From the NCBI RefSeq assembly GCF_000969985.1, contig NZ_CP009526.1, forward strand, positions 682,001 to 746,000: 64,000 bases of DNA, read 5' to 3'. This stretch comes from Methanosarcina barkeri str. Wiesmoor. GTDB lineage: Archaea > Halobacteriota > Methanosarcinia > Methanosarcinales > Methanosarcinaceae. The notes beneath the pieces are model-generated. The model was not told the DNA's origin. It was given only the letters and a program-made list of their open reading frames with translations, and did no database searches. Each line of letters starts with the position of its first letter. Within the stretch, counting starts at the first letter, position 1. Made by a program: the position numbers and the translations under genes. Of the stretch, positions 55,051 to 63,313 are shown piece by piece.

Positions 55051-55674
55051 ATGGCTCAAGACGTAAAACCAACTCGGTCGGAGCTGATTGAGCTCAAGAA
55101 GAAAATCAAGCTCTCTGAAAGTGGGCACAAGCTCCTTAAGATGAAGAGAGATGGTCTTATTCTTGAGTTCTTTAAGATTCTTAACGAGGCAAGGAACGTC
55201 AGAACCGAACTGGACGCTGCCTATCTAAACGCTGCAGAAAAAATCAATCTTGCCTCTGCTGTAAATGGAATGGTTACAGTCAAGTCAACTGCCTTTACAG
55301 CAAAGGAATCTCCCGAAATTCAGCTTTCAGGACACAACATTATGGGTGTTGTGGTGCCACAAATCAGCTCTACAGGTGTCCACAAATCTCTTGTTGAGAG
55401 AGGTTACGGTATTGTTGGGACAAATTCGTATATTGATGAGTCCGCAGATGCCTATGAGATCCTGGTAGAAAAGATTATCACGGCAGCAGAGCTGGAAACA
55501 ACGATGAAAAGGCTTCTTGATGAAATCGAGAAGACTAAGAGGCGTGTAAACGCTCTTGAATTCAAAGTTATTCCGGACCTCATTGCAACCATGAAGTACA
55601 TTCGTTTTACCCTCGAAGAGATGGAAAGAGAAGGTACTTCCAGGCTGAAGAGAGTCAAGGAGAGAATGAAATAA
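55051..55674 (+). CDS. ahaD: A-type ATP synthase subunit D (central shaft)
   Basis: The 207-residue subunit forms the antiparallel coiled-coil shaft inside the A3B3 head (N-terminal helix TRSELIELKKKIKLSESGHKLL, C-terminal helix ending LKRVKERMK). ATG 55051 is preferred because GGGTCAGTGAT stands in front; GTG 55042, which overlaps the ahaB end, would add three residues. Confidence 0.95.
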   Translation: MAQDVKPTRSELIELKKKIKLSESGHKLLKMKRDGLILEFFKILNEARNVRTELDAAYLNAAEKINLASAVNGMVTVKSTAFTAKESPEIQLSGHNIMGVVVPQISSTGVHKSLVERGYGIVGTNSYIDESADAYEILVEKIITAAELETTMKRLLDEIEKTKRRVNALEFKVIPDLIATMKYIRFTLEEMEREGTSRLKRVKERMK

Positions 55675-55690
55675 TCAAGCTTGATTTGAA

Positions 55691-55855
55691 ATGGCTGCGT
55701 GTGACGATCAACCAAATTTGGTTGAAAGAGCAGTATTTAAGTTAGGTGAACCCAAAAACCAGGCCCGCCTTTTGCAGGTGGCCTGGAGGATTTCCCTTTT
55801 GATGATGATTTTGGGTTTCATCATTATGATACGAACAATTTCTCCGTATATGTGA
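55691..55855 (+). CDS. ahaG: Small hydrophobic protein AhaG at the end of the ATP synthase operon
   Basis: A 54-codon frame starting MAACDDQPNLVERAVF follows ahaD by 16 bases. It has a hydrophilic N-terminus and one hydrophobic helix (about residues 33-48, ISLLMMILGFIIMI). Methanosarcina ATP synthase operons are known to end with a small hydrophobic gene called ahaG, and size, order and topology fit. A role in assembly or regulation is suspected but not established. The ribosome binding site is weak. Confidence 0.8.
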   Translation: MAACDDQPNLVERAVFKLGEPKNQARLLQVAWRISLLMMILGFIIMIRTISPYM

Positions 55856-55991
55856 CCTGAATTCGGGATAATTCTGATCCTTAATTCAGCCACAGATTTT
55901 TGCTTCTATCTGGATTTATTTCATTTCAGTGTATAATTTTTATTCTTGTCTTAAAAAAATGTTATCACTTACCCTGGTCTTACCGGATTGA

Positions 55992-56044
55992 AATCTGTAC
56001 TTTTCTTGCTTACAATCTGTACTTTTCTTGCTTACAATCTGTAT
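55992..56044. repeat. 22-bp tandem repeat, two and a half units
   Basis: Two perfect copies of AATCTGTACTTTTCTTGCTT plus AC and a partial third (AATCTGTAT), in the spacer between ahaG and hypF. Confidence 0.8.
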
Positions 56045-56134
56045 ATTTGAAATTTGAATCTAATTTACGATGCTGCCAGGTACTTTTATTATTTAGAAAG
56101 CTATTTTAACGACAAACAGTAATCTCTACTTTAT

Positions 56135-58438
56135 ATGCAAAACGAAGCAAGGCTTCTTCATATTACCGGTACTGTTCAGGGGGTAGGTTTTCGCCCTTTT
56201 ATATCTCAGCTTGCAAAAGTCCATGGGCTTTTCGGATACGTGAAAAATCTTGGAAACTACGTGGAAATCCTTGTAGAGGGAAATAAGGAAAGCCTTGATA
56301 ATTTCATTAAAGAAATCCCTGAAAAGAAACCTCCTCTGGCTAAAGTTAAAGAAATCAAAACAAAAAATACCCCCTTTTTTGGGTATTCGAAGTTTATTAT
56401 CGTGCCCAGCGAATCCGGAGTTTTTGAAAATTCCATAATTCCTCCTGATACGGCTATTTGCGAACAGTGCAGGTCTGAGATTTTTGATCCTTCTTCCAGG
56501 TATTTTCATTATCCTTTTACGGTCTGCACAAATTGCGGGCCCAGATATACAACCGTCCGAACCCTTCCTTATGACCGGGAAAATACCACTATGGCAGATT
56601 TTCCTCTTTGCCCGGAATGTGAAACCGAATATACCGATCCTCTCAACCGAAGATATCATGCCCAGCCTGTCTGCTGCCCAAAGTGCGGGCCAGAAATCTG
56701 GCTCTCGGACTCCGAAGGAAATGTCCTGGTAAAAGGTTATGAAGCAATTATACATGCTTCTGATCTCCTTCAACAGGGCTCAATTCTTGCTATAAAAGGA
56801 TTTGGGGGTTTTCATATAGCCTGCGATGCGCGAAAGGAGATGCCTGTAAATGAGCTTCGAAGACGGTTAAGGCGTCCAGAACAACCTTTTGCAGTCATGG
56901 CAAAAAATGCCGAAGTTGCGGAAACCTTTGCAGAACTTGAAGGTGTGGGAAGGGAATATTTAACTTCTTACCGCCGGCCTATTACCGTGCTTCCCAGCTC
57001 AAGGGAATCCGGCCTGGCAGAATCGGTTACTTCTGGCCTTCACAATATAGGGGTTATGCTTCCCTATACAGGTACACAGAATCTACTTTTTGATCGCGTA
57101 CCTGATGCGGTATATGTTATGACCTCGGCAAATCTTCCAGGAAGGCCCATGGTTGTTGAGAATAAAGAGGCGCTTGAGAAACTTAAAGGGATTGTCGATT
57201 ATTACCTGCTGCACAACAGGGTTATTGCAAACCGGAACGATGATACGGTTATAAGGGTTGTGAATGGAAAGGCTGCCTTTATTCGTCGTTCCCGCGGTTT
57301 TGTACCTGAACCCGTAGAGCTGCCTTTCGAAGTTAAAGCTTCTATAGGCGTTGGGGCTGAAATGAATTCTACGGTTACTGTGGCAAAAGGAAAGCTTGCC
57401 TATGTTTCTCAGTATATAGGAAATACCAGTCATGTAGAAACCTTCAGATACCATTCCGAGGTTGTCAGGCATCTAATCCAACTTACCGGAATCGAGCCCC
57501 TCTACTGGGGTTGTGACTTGCACCCTGCATTTAACACAACACGTTTTGCGCTAAAGATGGGAGGGGAGGATACTCTTCAGGTTCAACATCATCAAGCTCA
57601 CATGTTAGCGCTTATGGCTGATAACTCTCTCCCACTGGATTCCCGAATTCTCGGAATTGCCCTTGATGGAGTGGGATATGGCACTGACGGTACAGTCTGG
57701 GGAGGGGAACTCTTTGAATCTTCTTACTTTGGATACGAACGTATTGGGCACTTATTCCCTCAGCCGATGCCAGGTGGCGACCTTGCCTCGCGGATACCTT
57801 CAAGAATGGTTTTGGGAATTCTTTTTGAGAAACTTGGGAGAGCAGAATTGGAAAAACTTCCCCTTTCTTTTCCGAAAGGAGCTATGGAGTTTTCAACTGT
57901 GATGAAACAGCTTGAAACCGGGGTAAATGTTATCCGAAGCAGCAGTACAGGACGGGTACTGGATGCTGCGGCTGCCCTGCTTGGAATCTGCGAGATTAGA
58001 ACTTATGAAGGAGAGCCGGCAATGAAACTCGAATCTGCCGCAACGAAGAGTACCCATTCAGTAGATCTTCCTATCATTTTCACGAATGATAACGACTCCG
58101 GAGTTCCTCTACTTGACACCACTGAGCTTCTCCTGGGGGCATATGAGCTTTCCGGAAAGTATCCCCCTGTTGATCTTGCTTTTGCGGTTGAGGAAAGCTT
58201 TGCAACGGGAATTTCAGAACTTGCCATTTCTCTTGCCGCAAAAAGGGGGCTTGAAAAGATAGGCCTTAGCGGAGGAGTTGCTTATAACAATCACATCACT
58301 TCGTGCATTGCAAGAACTGTTACAGAAGCGGGTTTTGAATTCCTGGTTCATCGCCAGGTTCCCTGTGGAGACGGATGTATTTCATTTGGGCAAGCTCTTG
58401 CGGCAGGGTTGAGCACAAAACCTGAGAATAAGTTTTAA
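56135..58438 (+). CDS. hypF: Carbamoyltransferase HypF, [NiFe]-hydrogenase maturation
   Basis: The 767-residue enzyme makes the thiocarbamate precursor of the CN ligands of [NiFe]-hydrogenase from carbamoyl phosphate and ATP, handing it to HypE. Domains in order: acylphosphatase (1-90, VQGVGFRPF), two zinc fingers (C109/C112, C131/C134, C159/C162, C181/C184), a YrdC-like domain (about 200-385) and a Kae1-like domain (390-760) with HHQAH near residues 484-488. Length is standard. No other hyp gene is adjacent. ATG 56135 has no ribosome binding site in the preceding 20 bases, so the mRNA may be leaderless. It indicates that the organism matures [NiFe]-hydrogenases. Confidence 0.95.
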   Translation: MQNEARLLHITGTVQGVGFRPFISQLAKVHGLFGYVKNLGNYVEILVEGNKESLDNFIKEIPEKKPPLAKVKEIKTKNTPFFGYSKFIIVPSESGVFENSIIPPDTAICEQCRSEIFDPSSRYFHYPFTVCTNCGPRYTTVRTLPYDRENTTMADFPLCPECETEYTDPLNRRYHAQPVCCPKCGPEIWLSDSEGNVLVKGYEAIIHASDLLQQGSILAIKGFGGFHIACDARKEMPVNELRRRLRRPEQPFAVMAKNAEVAETFAELEGVGREYLTSYRRPITVLPSSRESGLAESVTSGLHNIGVMLPYTGTQNLLFDRVPDAVYVMTSANLPGRPMVVENKEALEKLKGIVDYYLLHNRVIANRNDDTVIRVVNGKAAFIRRSRGFVPEPVELPFEVKASIGVGAEMNSTVTVAKGKLAYVSQYIGNTSHVETFRYHSEVVRHLIQLTGIEPLYWGCDLHPAFNTTRFALKMGGEDTLQVQHHQAHMLALMADNSLPLDSRILGIALDGVGYGTDGTVWGGELFESSYFGYERIGHLFPQPMPGGDLASRIPSRMVLGILFEKLGRAELEKLPLSFPKGAMEFSTVMKQLETGVNVIRSSSTGRVLDAAAALLGICEIRTYEGEPAMKLESAATKSTHSVDLPIIFTNDNDSGVPLLDTTELLLGAYELSGKYPPVDLAFAVEESFATGISELAISLAAKRGLEKIGLSGGVAYNNHITSCIARTVTEAGFEFLVHRQVPCGDGCISFGQALAAGLSTKPENKF

Positions 58439-58655
58439 AAACTTTTCTGTCCGTCTGGTCTGCGATTTCTTAGTAAATATCTTTATAGTTGTTCTTAAAT
58501 GTTTAAATTTAGTACCTTTTCGGTATTCCTCAACCCATTTATCTCTTTTTCGGAAAACTTGAACATTTATGATACTATTGTACTGAAATTTGATTAGAAA
58601 GACTAAAATACAAAATTAAATAAATGATACATACTTAGTAGAAAAGGGAGCATAA

Positions 58656-59111
58656 ATGGGGCTAGGTAGTGTACGCATCAGAGTTGTAACAAGCAGGGAT
58701 GAGATTTCCGGCCTGGAAGCAGAAGAGAAAGCAGTACATCTTGCTTTTAGACCTTCGGATCGAGATCTTTTTAGTCTGGTCAAGACGTGTCCTGAAATCG
58801 AATTACTCCAGCTTCCCGCATCTTCCTATGAAGGACTCTCTAAATTTATCAAGATGTACCTCGCTTCTTCAGGTATTCATCTGGTAAAGGGGGATGTAAG
58901 CGGGCACTGGCATGATCTTAACAATTACTTTGTAATACCCGCTTACGTAATTGAAAAAATAAACGAACTGAATGTCCAGGGAAGAACCGAAGAAGAAATA
59001 ATATGCGAGATTACACATATAAGAAAAATTAGCCCTGATATGATTCTTCACTTACTTCACAGCTCTTTTCTGACATCAGGCCCGGAGCGGCCGCGAATGA
59101 GCAAAGTATAA
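58656..59111 (+). CDS. DUF1699-like protein, copy 1
   Basis: The 151-residue soluble protein shares its whole length with the protein at 62906-63313: both have VVTSRDEI/VVSSREEI, VHLAFRPSDRD/FRPSNKD, EIELLQLPASS, IHLVKGDVSGH and a C-terminal helical part. I recognise the family as DUF1699, restricted to Methanosarcinales as far as I recall; the function is unknown. No metal or catalytic motif is obvious. GGGAG precedes ATG 58656. It is convergent with the coiled-coil gene, only 31 bp apart. Confidence 0.75.
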   Translation: MGLGSVRIRVVTSRDEISGLEAEEKAVHLAFRPSDRDLFSLVKTCPEIELLQLPASSYEGLSKFIKMYLASSGIHLVKGDVSGHWHDLNNYFVIPAYVIEKINELNVQGRTEEEIICEITHIRKISPDMILHLLHSSFLTSGPERPRMSKV

Positions 59112-59142
59112 ATAGTAAATTTCTGGCTTTCTTCAGGTGGGT

Positions 59143-60396
59143 TTACAGGCGCTTCCACCATTTTTTTGAGGCTTTCTTTTCTTCGATTTGCCTTAGTCCC
59201 TCGGATGCCAGTTTTTGCTGCATTTTATATTTCCGATTTTCCTCACTAACCCTTGAAAAAGCTTCCTCTTTACTTGCGAGGGTCCCTTTTAACTGTTTTA
59301 TAAACTCTTCTTTTTCTCGAAGCTGAACTGCCAGTTTTTCTTCTTCTTCAAAGGCTGAAAGTTGTTTTTCAAGTTTTTTTACATTTTCTTCGGCTGTAGT
59401 AAGCATAGTTTCCATAGTGTTTATTTTTTTTTCTTTCAAGGTGAGCTTCTCTTCAATTTTTTTCATCTCCCCTGCCCTTGTAATAACCTCTTCAGCCAGG
59501 GTCTTAAGATCTTTATCTTTCATGGAAATACTTTCCTCAAGCCCTTCTATCTCTTTTTCTTTTGCTGAAAGTTCCTCTTTAAGGGTCTTTATGTTTTCCA
59601 CTTTCTCCCTGAGTTCCTCTTTAACACTCTCAATCTCGTCTTCTTTTTCTATGATTTTGGACTCAAGGCATTTTGCTTCTTCACTTTTTTCCGTAAACTT
59701 TTCCTGAAGGGCTTGTAGTTCTGTATTTTTCTCAAGGAGAAGTTTTTCATGTGCTCCAAGTTCTGTTTTCATCCTGCCTATTTCTTTTTCCCTGCCTGCA
59801 GTCTGTTGGTTAAGTTCTTTTATTTTCTGGATTTTTTCTTCAAGCTCAGCTTCCAGTTTTCTCATTTCTGTTGGCTTGTTGTCAGGATGGATATAAACAG
59901 AGTCCACTGTAGAGCCTTCTTTCTTCTCTTCAACGGTAAATGCCTGAGAAGTTTCTTTTTTGCTTTCAGAAGTATGCACCTCTTTTTCCTCGGAAAGGAG
60001 TCCGATCTGTCCTCGGGTGTTTTTACAAATTTCAGCCCAGGCAAGAATGGAAGTTACAGGGGTAACTCTCTTAAGTACGGGATCGCCTATCTTGCAGCCG
60101 TAAACTTTACTGGCAATATAACCTTCCAGGGTATCAAGGCCAAGATTTGGATCTCCCAACCTCGAGTTTGTTGCGTTTCCTTTCTTTACCTTCCCGCCAT
60201 TTTCCTTTATACAATTGACAGCTTCGGTAAAGATTTCCCAGGGAAGAAATGGTTCTTTTTTCAGGTTGTCAACATAGACTCCATCCATTTCGGATCGGGC
60301 TTCAAAAAATTTTTTCCCGCTCATCAGCGGAATCTTTGACGGATTTCCTTTCTTATCAAATTGACTCTTTATTTTTGAGATAACAGGATCTTCCAT
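59143..60396 (-). CDS. Coiled-coil protein with N-terminal helical domain
   Basis: The 417-residue protein has an N-terminal, possibly DNA- or protein-binding domain (1-140) with no known relatives by eye. A long, nearly uninterrupted coiled coil runs from about 175 to 395, rich in Glu and Lys with heptad Leu, Ile and Met (for instance EEKIQKIKELNQQ, KEEELSAKEKEIEGLEESI). It ends in a basic KKWWKRL. Such proteins act as scaffolds or tethers; the C-terminal basic aromatic tail could contact membrane or nucleic acid. GAGG precedes ATG 60396 (minus strand). Function unknown. Confidence 0.65.
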   Translation of the reverse strand: MEDPVISKIKSQFDKKGNPSKIPLMSGKKFFEARSEMDGVYVDNLKKEPFLPWEIFTEAVNCIKENGGKVKKGNATNSRLGDPNLGLDTLEGYIASKVYGCKIGDPVLKRVTPVTSILAWAEICKNTRGQIGLLSEEKEVHTSESKKETSQAFTVEEKKEGSTVDSVYIHPDNKPTEMRKLEAELEEKIQKIKELNQQTAGREKEIGRMKTELGAHEKLLLEKNTELQALQEKFTEKSEEAKCLESKIIEKEDEIESVKEELREKVENIKTLKEELSAKEKEIEGLEESISMKDKDLKTLAEEVITRAGEMKKIEEKLTLKEKKINTMETMLTTAEENVKKLEKQLSAFEEEEKLAVQLREKEEFIKQLKGTLASKEEAFSRVSEENRKYKMQQKLASEGLRQIEEKKASKKWWKRL

Positions 60397-60867
60397 GCAT
60401 GAGCCTCTTCAAGATGATATTGAAGGTATATTAAGCATGACATTTTATAAAAGTTGTGTGATTTTTGATATCTCTTAAGGCTAACACTGTCTTTTTGGAA
60501 AGAACAGGCTTGGCTTTCTTCAGAACAAAATTCCTTTTGGTCAGGGGACAGTTCTGACGACATATGGAAAGTATATAATTTCTGGGGTCATGATATCGAG
60601 TTTTTAAACCTTTCCAAACTGTTGGAAAGATTTATATCAGTTAAAATACAATCTATATCTATTATCTTATTAAGATAATATGCAAAGATATATGCCTTGC
60701 ATTACAATCAAACACTTGCTGTCGGGGAGAAATTTCGTTTACGACAAATTTATGCCTTTCGATAACAGGTGCATGTCTATGTTCTTGGCTGGTCGGTTAG
60801 CAATAGTGCGAAAACGGATTAACAGTCTTTCGAACAGCAGGAACATCTGAGACTATTACCCCCACTT
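60397..60867. other. Spacer before the duplicated ahaI'-ahaK segment
   Basis: No gene is seen. TCCAAACTGTTGGA (about 60613-60626) is an inverted repeat followed by AAGATTTATATCAG, a TATA-like element. It could be the promoter that drives the second ahaK from about 480 bases away. The boundary to the duplicated sequence is abrupt at about 60868. Confidence 0.4.
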
Positions 60868-61083
60868 TACAGTCAATGACATCGCCTTCGGAATGGTCTG
60901 GTCTGATCATTCTAAGATTGGTTTTGCGGCAATGGCTGCAATTCTCGTATTTATACTCGGACACGCTCTTAACACCGTTCTGGGTATTATGGCTCCCGGA
61001 CTGCATGCACTCAGGTTTCAATATGTAGAATTGGATAATTCTATGAAAGAGGGTGCAGAAAATTCAACCCATTCGGATATATA
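60868..61083 (+). pseudogene. Duplicated 3' fragment of ahaI, decayed
   Basis: About 215 bases copy 49307-49530 (end of ahaI). The frame reads [19 protein letters not shown]... but has a deletion and frameshift where ahaI has [11 protein letters not shown], and a premature TAA close to the old stop codon. There is no start of ahaI here, so it cannot give a functional stator. What has been kept is the region that carries the ribosome binding site of the following ahaK copy. Confidence 0.92.
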
Positions 61084-61108
61084 AGAAAATAAACGGAGGA
61101 ATAAAAAC

Positions 61109-61354
61109 TTGGTAGATGGTGCAACAGCAAATCTATTCCTGGACGCAGCAGGAGCAAAAGCAGTCGGTGCATCAATTGCAATCGCATTAACCGGGATTGC
61201 GTCCGCAATAGCTGAAAAAGATATCGGTACAGCAGCAATTGGTGCAATGGCAGAAAACGAAGGATTATTCGGTAAGGGCTTGATCCTTACTGTCATTCCA
61301 GAAACCATTGTTATCTTCGGTCTTGTCGTCGCACTGCTTATCAATTCTGCTTAA
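61109..61354 (+). CDS. ahaK2: Second rotor-ring subunit K gene (TTG start)
   Basis: The 81-residue product differs from AhaK (49552-49797) only at residue 19 (Ile to Val); E65 and both membrane helices are intact. At DNA level there are 11 changes: 9 silent, one conservative replacement, and ATG to TTG at the start. The ribosome binding site CGGAGGAATAAAAAC is kept. The high share of silent change argues that the copy is under selection and thus expressed, perhaps at lower level because of TTG. It would build the same ring or an exchangeable version. It follows a decayed ahaI fragment and precedes two small membrane-protein genes. Confidence 0.9.
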   Translation: MVDGATANLFLDAAGAKAVGASIAIALTGIASAIAEKDIGTAAIGAMAENEGLFGKGLILTVIPETIVIFGLVVALLINSA

Positions 61355-61451
61355 GTTTGATAAGGACTAGATGATGTCTTTGTGTGTTTACCGTGCCTGC
61401 AACTCTATGATATTTTTTAGAACATCACGGTTTTGCACATGGAAGAACTCA

Positions 61452-61598
61452 ATGATTGTAAGTAGTCTTCAGGGGGCGAATCTAGCGAAATTCAGAGTAA
61501 AGTCTTGGTATGTGGACATGGTCTTTATGCATATCATGTTTGTGGTAATCTTTTATGTCATTTACACATACATAGTGCCGACCATAGTCCCCGTTTGA
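61452..61598 (+). CDS. Small single-helix membrane protein A
   Basis: ATG 61452 (MIVSSLQGANLAKFRV) gives 48 residues; GGAAG stands nearby upstream. The frame is open from 61371, but the part before 61452 looks non-coding. Residues 18-46 form one hydrophobic helix (YVDMVFMHIMFVVIFYVIYT). Its C-terminal half resembles that of the next gene (YLDVIFVQIILLLLLYGV), so the two are probably distant paralogues. Position about 100 bases behind ahaK2 suggests a link with the rotor ring or its assembly, but there is no direct evidence. Confidence 0.45.
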   Translation: MIVSSLQGANLAKFRVKSWYVDMVFMHIMFVVIFYVIYTYIVPTIVPV

Positions 61599-61825
61599 TT
61601 GGTAAAACATCCCAGTTTATAGTATGTCGAGGAGTAAAAGAATTTTAGGAGCAAGAATGAAATTGTAGATAATATAGGAAAACCAGAGTTCTTGATTGGA
61701 ACAAAATTCTATAAATCTCCTAAAAATTCTATCATTCTGGGAAATTAAAAAGCATTCTGCTTTAAAAAGTAAGGAAACACCTTAAAACCCTTGTTCAAAA
61801 ACACAGGTTTGAGGAGGTGACTGAC

Positions 61826-62056
61826 TTGGAAGAAGTGATAAACGCTCATATGGAACAGAATAAAAAGATAAGTGAAGGAATAAAATCTCAGATCGAACCC
61901 ACTCATAAAAATAGGGGATTTGACAGTCCTGAAGACAATTCTCAAGGGAGAGGAATCAGGTCCAGGGCCTATTATCTGGATGTTATTTTCGTTCAGATTA
62001 TACTCTTACTGTTGCTATATGGGGTCTCTGTAGTGGTGGTCCATACACTGGTCTGA
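61826..62056 (+). CDS. Small single-helix membrane protein B
   Basis: TTG 61826 follows GAGGAGGTGA at ideal distance, a very strong ribosome binding site; an earlier GTG 61817 would lie inside that site. The 76-residue product has a charged N-terminal part (1-48, Glu, Lys, Asn-rich) and a C-terminal hydrophobic helix (about 50-76, YYLDVIFVQIILLLLLYGVS), so it is tail-anchored with the N-terminus in the cytoplasm. It parallels protein A in layout. I do not know the family. The strong ribosome binding site supports expression. Confidence 0.6.
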   Translation: MEEVINAHMEQNKKISEGIKSQIEPTHKNRGFDSPEDNSQGRGIRSRAYYLDVIFVQIILLLLLYGVSVVVVHTLV

Positions 62057-62905
62057 ATGCCTTATTCCAATTTTGAAGTAAATTTAATTTCTCTTCGGTG
62101 GAGTGATTTTTCTTCTGCCGAACACTTTATATATTTTATGTATGTTCTTCCTTTTTTACTATATTGGGAGCGTTTCTTTTTGTTTTTCTTTAATTGCTAA
62201 ATCACTGCTTATTTTTATAGGAAGAAGCGTGAAACTTCTATCTTTAGCTTAGGGGCAGTTCACGTCAATCAGAATACCAATAAATAGAGGTCACCGGTAC
62301 AATATTACAAAGGCGAATATGTTTTTACCAGTTAGTTTTTAAATTTTGATCAACAACTTTTGGATTTTTATAATAATGTTTTCACGCCTTTATAGTTAAT
62401 AATGTTACTGATTTTTGTATTTAGTAAATGAGTAAAGAAGTATGTAACTATGCTGAAACTTTAATTCTTTTAGAAACTCTTCTGAAAATTAAAAATAAAA
62501 CAGCCCATCAATAACCCATCAATAACCCATCAATAACCCATCAATAAATTAGAAACTCTTTTAATTTTTCTTAATATCTGTAAATTTATCGTCTTATCTT
62601 TTAATGTCTTAATTCTTAAAATTGCCCTGACTTGATGAAAACGGAATTATTTCAAACAAAATTCTGGATTTTTTATGAATTTTGTTCTTGACGCGGCTGC
62701 AAAATCTCTCAAATATTTCTTTAAGTTTTTCTATAAACACTGTTATACATACTGATTTTTATTATTTAGATGGGGGTCTCGTAAAAATACCTGAAAAAAC
62801 GTAAATCTAAATTCTTTTTAAATGATTTCGTTAATTATAGAAAAATATTTAATGAAGAATTTTTTACTATCAGGTGAAAAAATAAATAAATCTGGAGGTT
62901 GAACT
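62057..62905. other. Intergenic region with an 11-bp tandem repeat
   Basis: About 850 AT-rich bases with no gene seen. Contains the tandem repeat at 62504-62547. TCTGGAGGTTGAAC at 62892-62905 is the ribosome binding site for the next gene. Confidence 0.5.
62504..62547. repeat. 11-bp tandem repeat, four units
   Basis: Four perfect copies of CCCATCAATAA. Confidence 0.9.
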
Positions 62906-63313
62906 TTGAAAATAAGGGTTGTGAGTTCAAGAGAAGAAATCTTTACACTGAATCCAAATGAGAGAATAGTGCATCTGGCTTTTAGGCCTTCAAACAAGGA
63001 TATTTTTTCACTGGTTGAGAACTGTCCGAAGATTGAAGTTATACAGCTTCCTAAATCTTACAGACGTACAGTCTCGAAATCCATAGAAATGTTCCTTGAA
63101 ATGCAGCGTATCCAGCTTATCGAAGGCGATGTCTGGGGCCACAGAAAGGACATAAATGAGTATTATCGTATTCCTTCATCAATAATCGAAGAAATAAGAG
63201 AGCTGAAGACTGAGGGTAAATCTACTGAAGCCATTGAGGAAAAGGTTTCAAGAGAAAGCAAACTTAATCCTGAAATGGTCGCTTACATCCTTAGAAAGGA
63301 TGTAGCAGCCTGA
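62906..63313 (+). CDS. DUF1699-like protein, copy 2
   Basis: The 135-residue paralogue of 58656-59111 starts at TTG 62906 after GGAGG. It keeps VVSSREEI, VHLAFRPSNKD, IEVIQLPKSY, IQLIEGDVWGH and IPSSIIEEIRELKTEGKS. The C-terminal extension of copy 1 is absent. The two copies bracket the coiled-coil gene and the ahaK2 region. Function unknown; presence in the same few kilobases suggests duplication in place followed by insertion of other genes, or independent clustering. Confidence 0.75.
   Translation: MKIRVVSSREEIFTLNPNERIVHLAFRPSNKDIFSLVENCPKIEVIQLPKSYRRTVSKSIEMFLEMQRIQLIEGDVWGHRKDINEYYRIPSSIIEEIRELKTEGKSTEAIEEKVSRESKLNPEMVAYILRKDVAA

Noticed and set aside
59362-60339. Long plus-strand frames opposite the coiled-coil gene
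   Set aside because: They are Phe/Ser-rich mirrors of the Glu/Lys codons of the coiled-coil protein on the minus strand.
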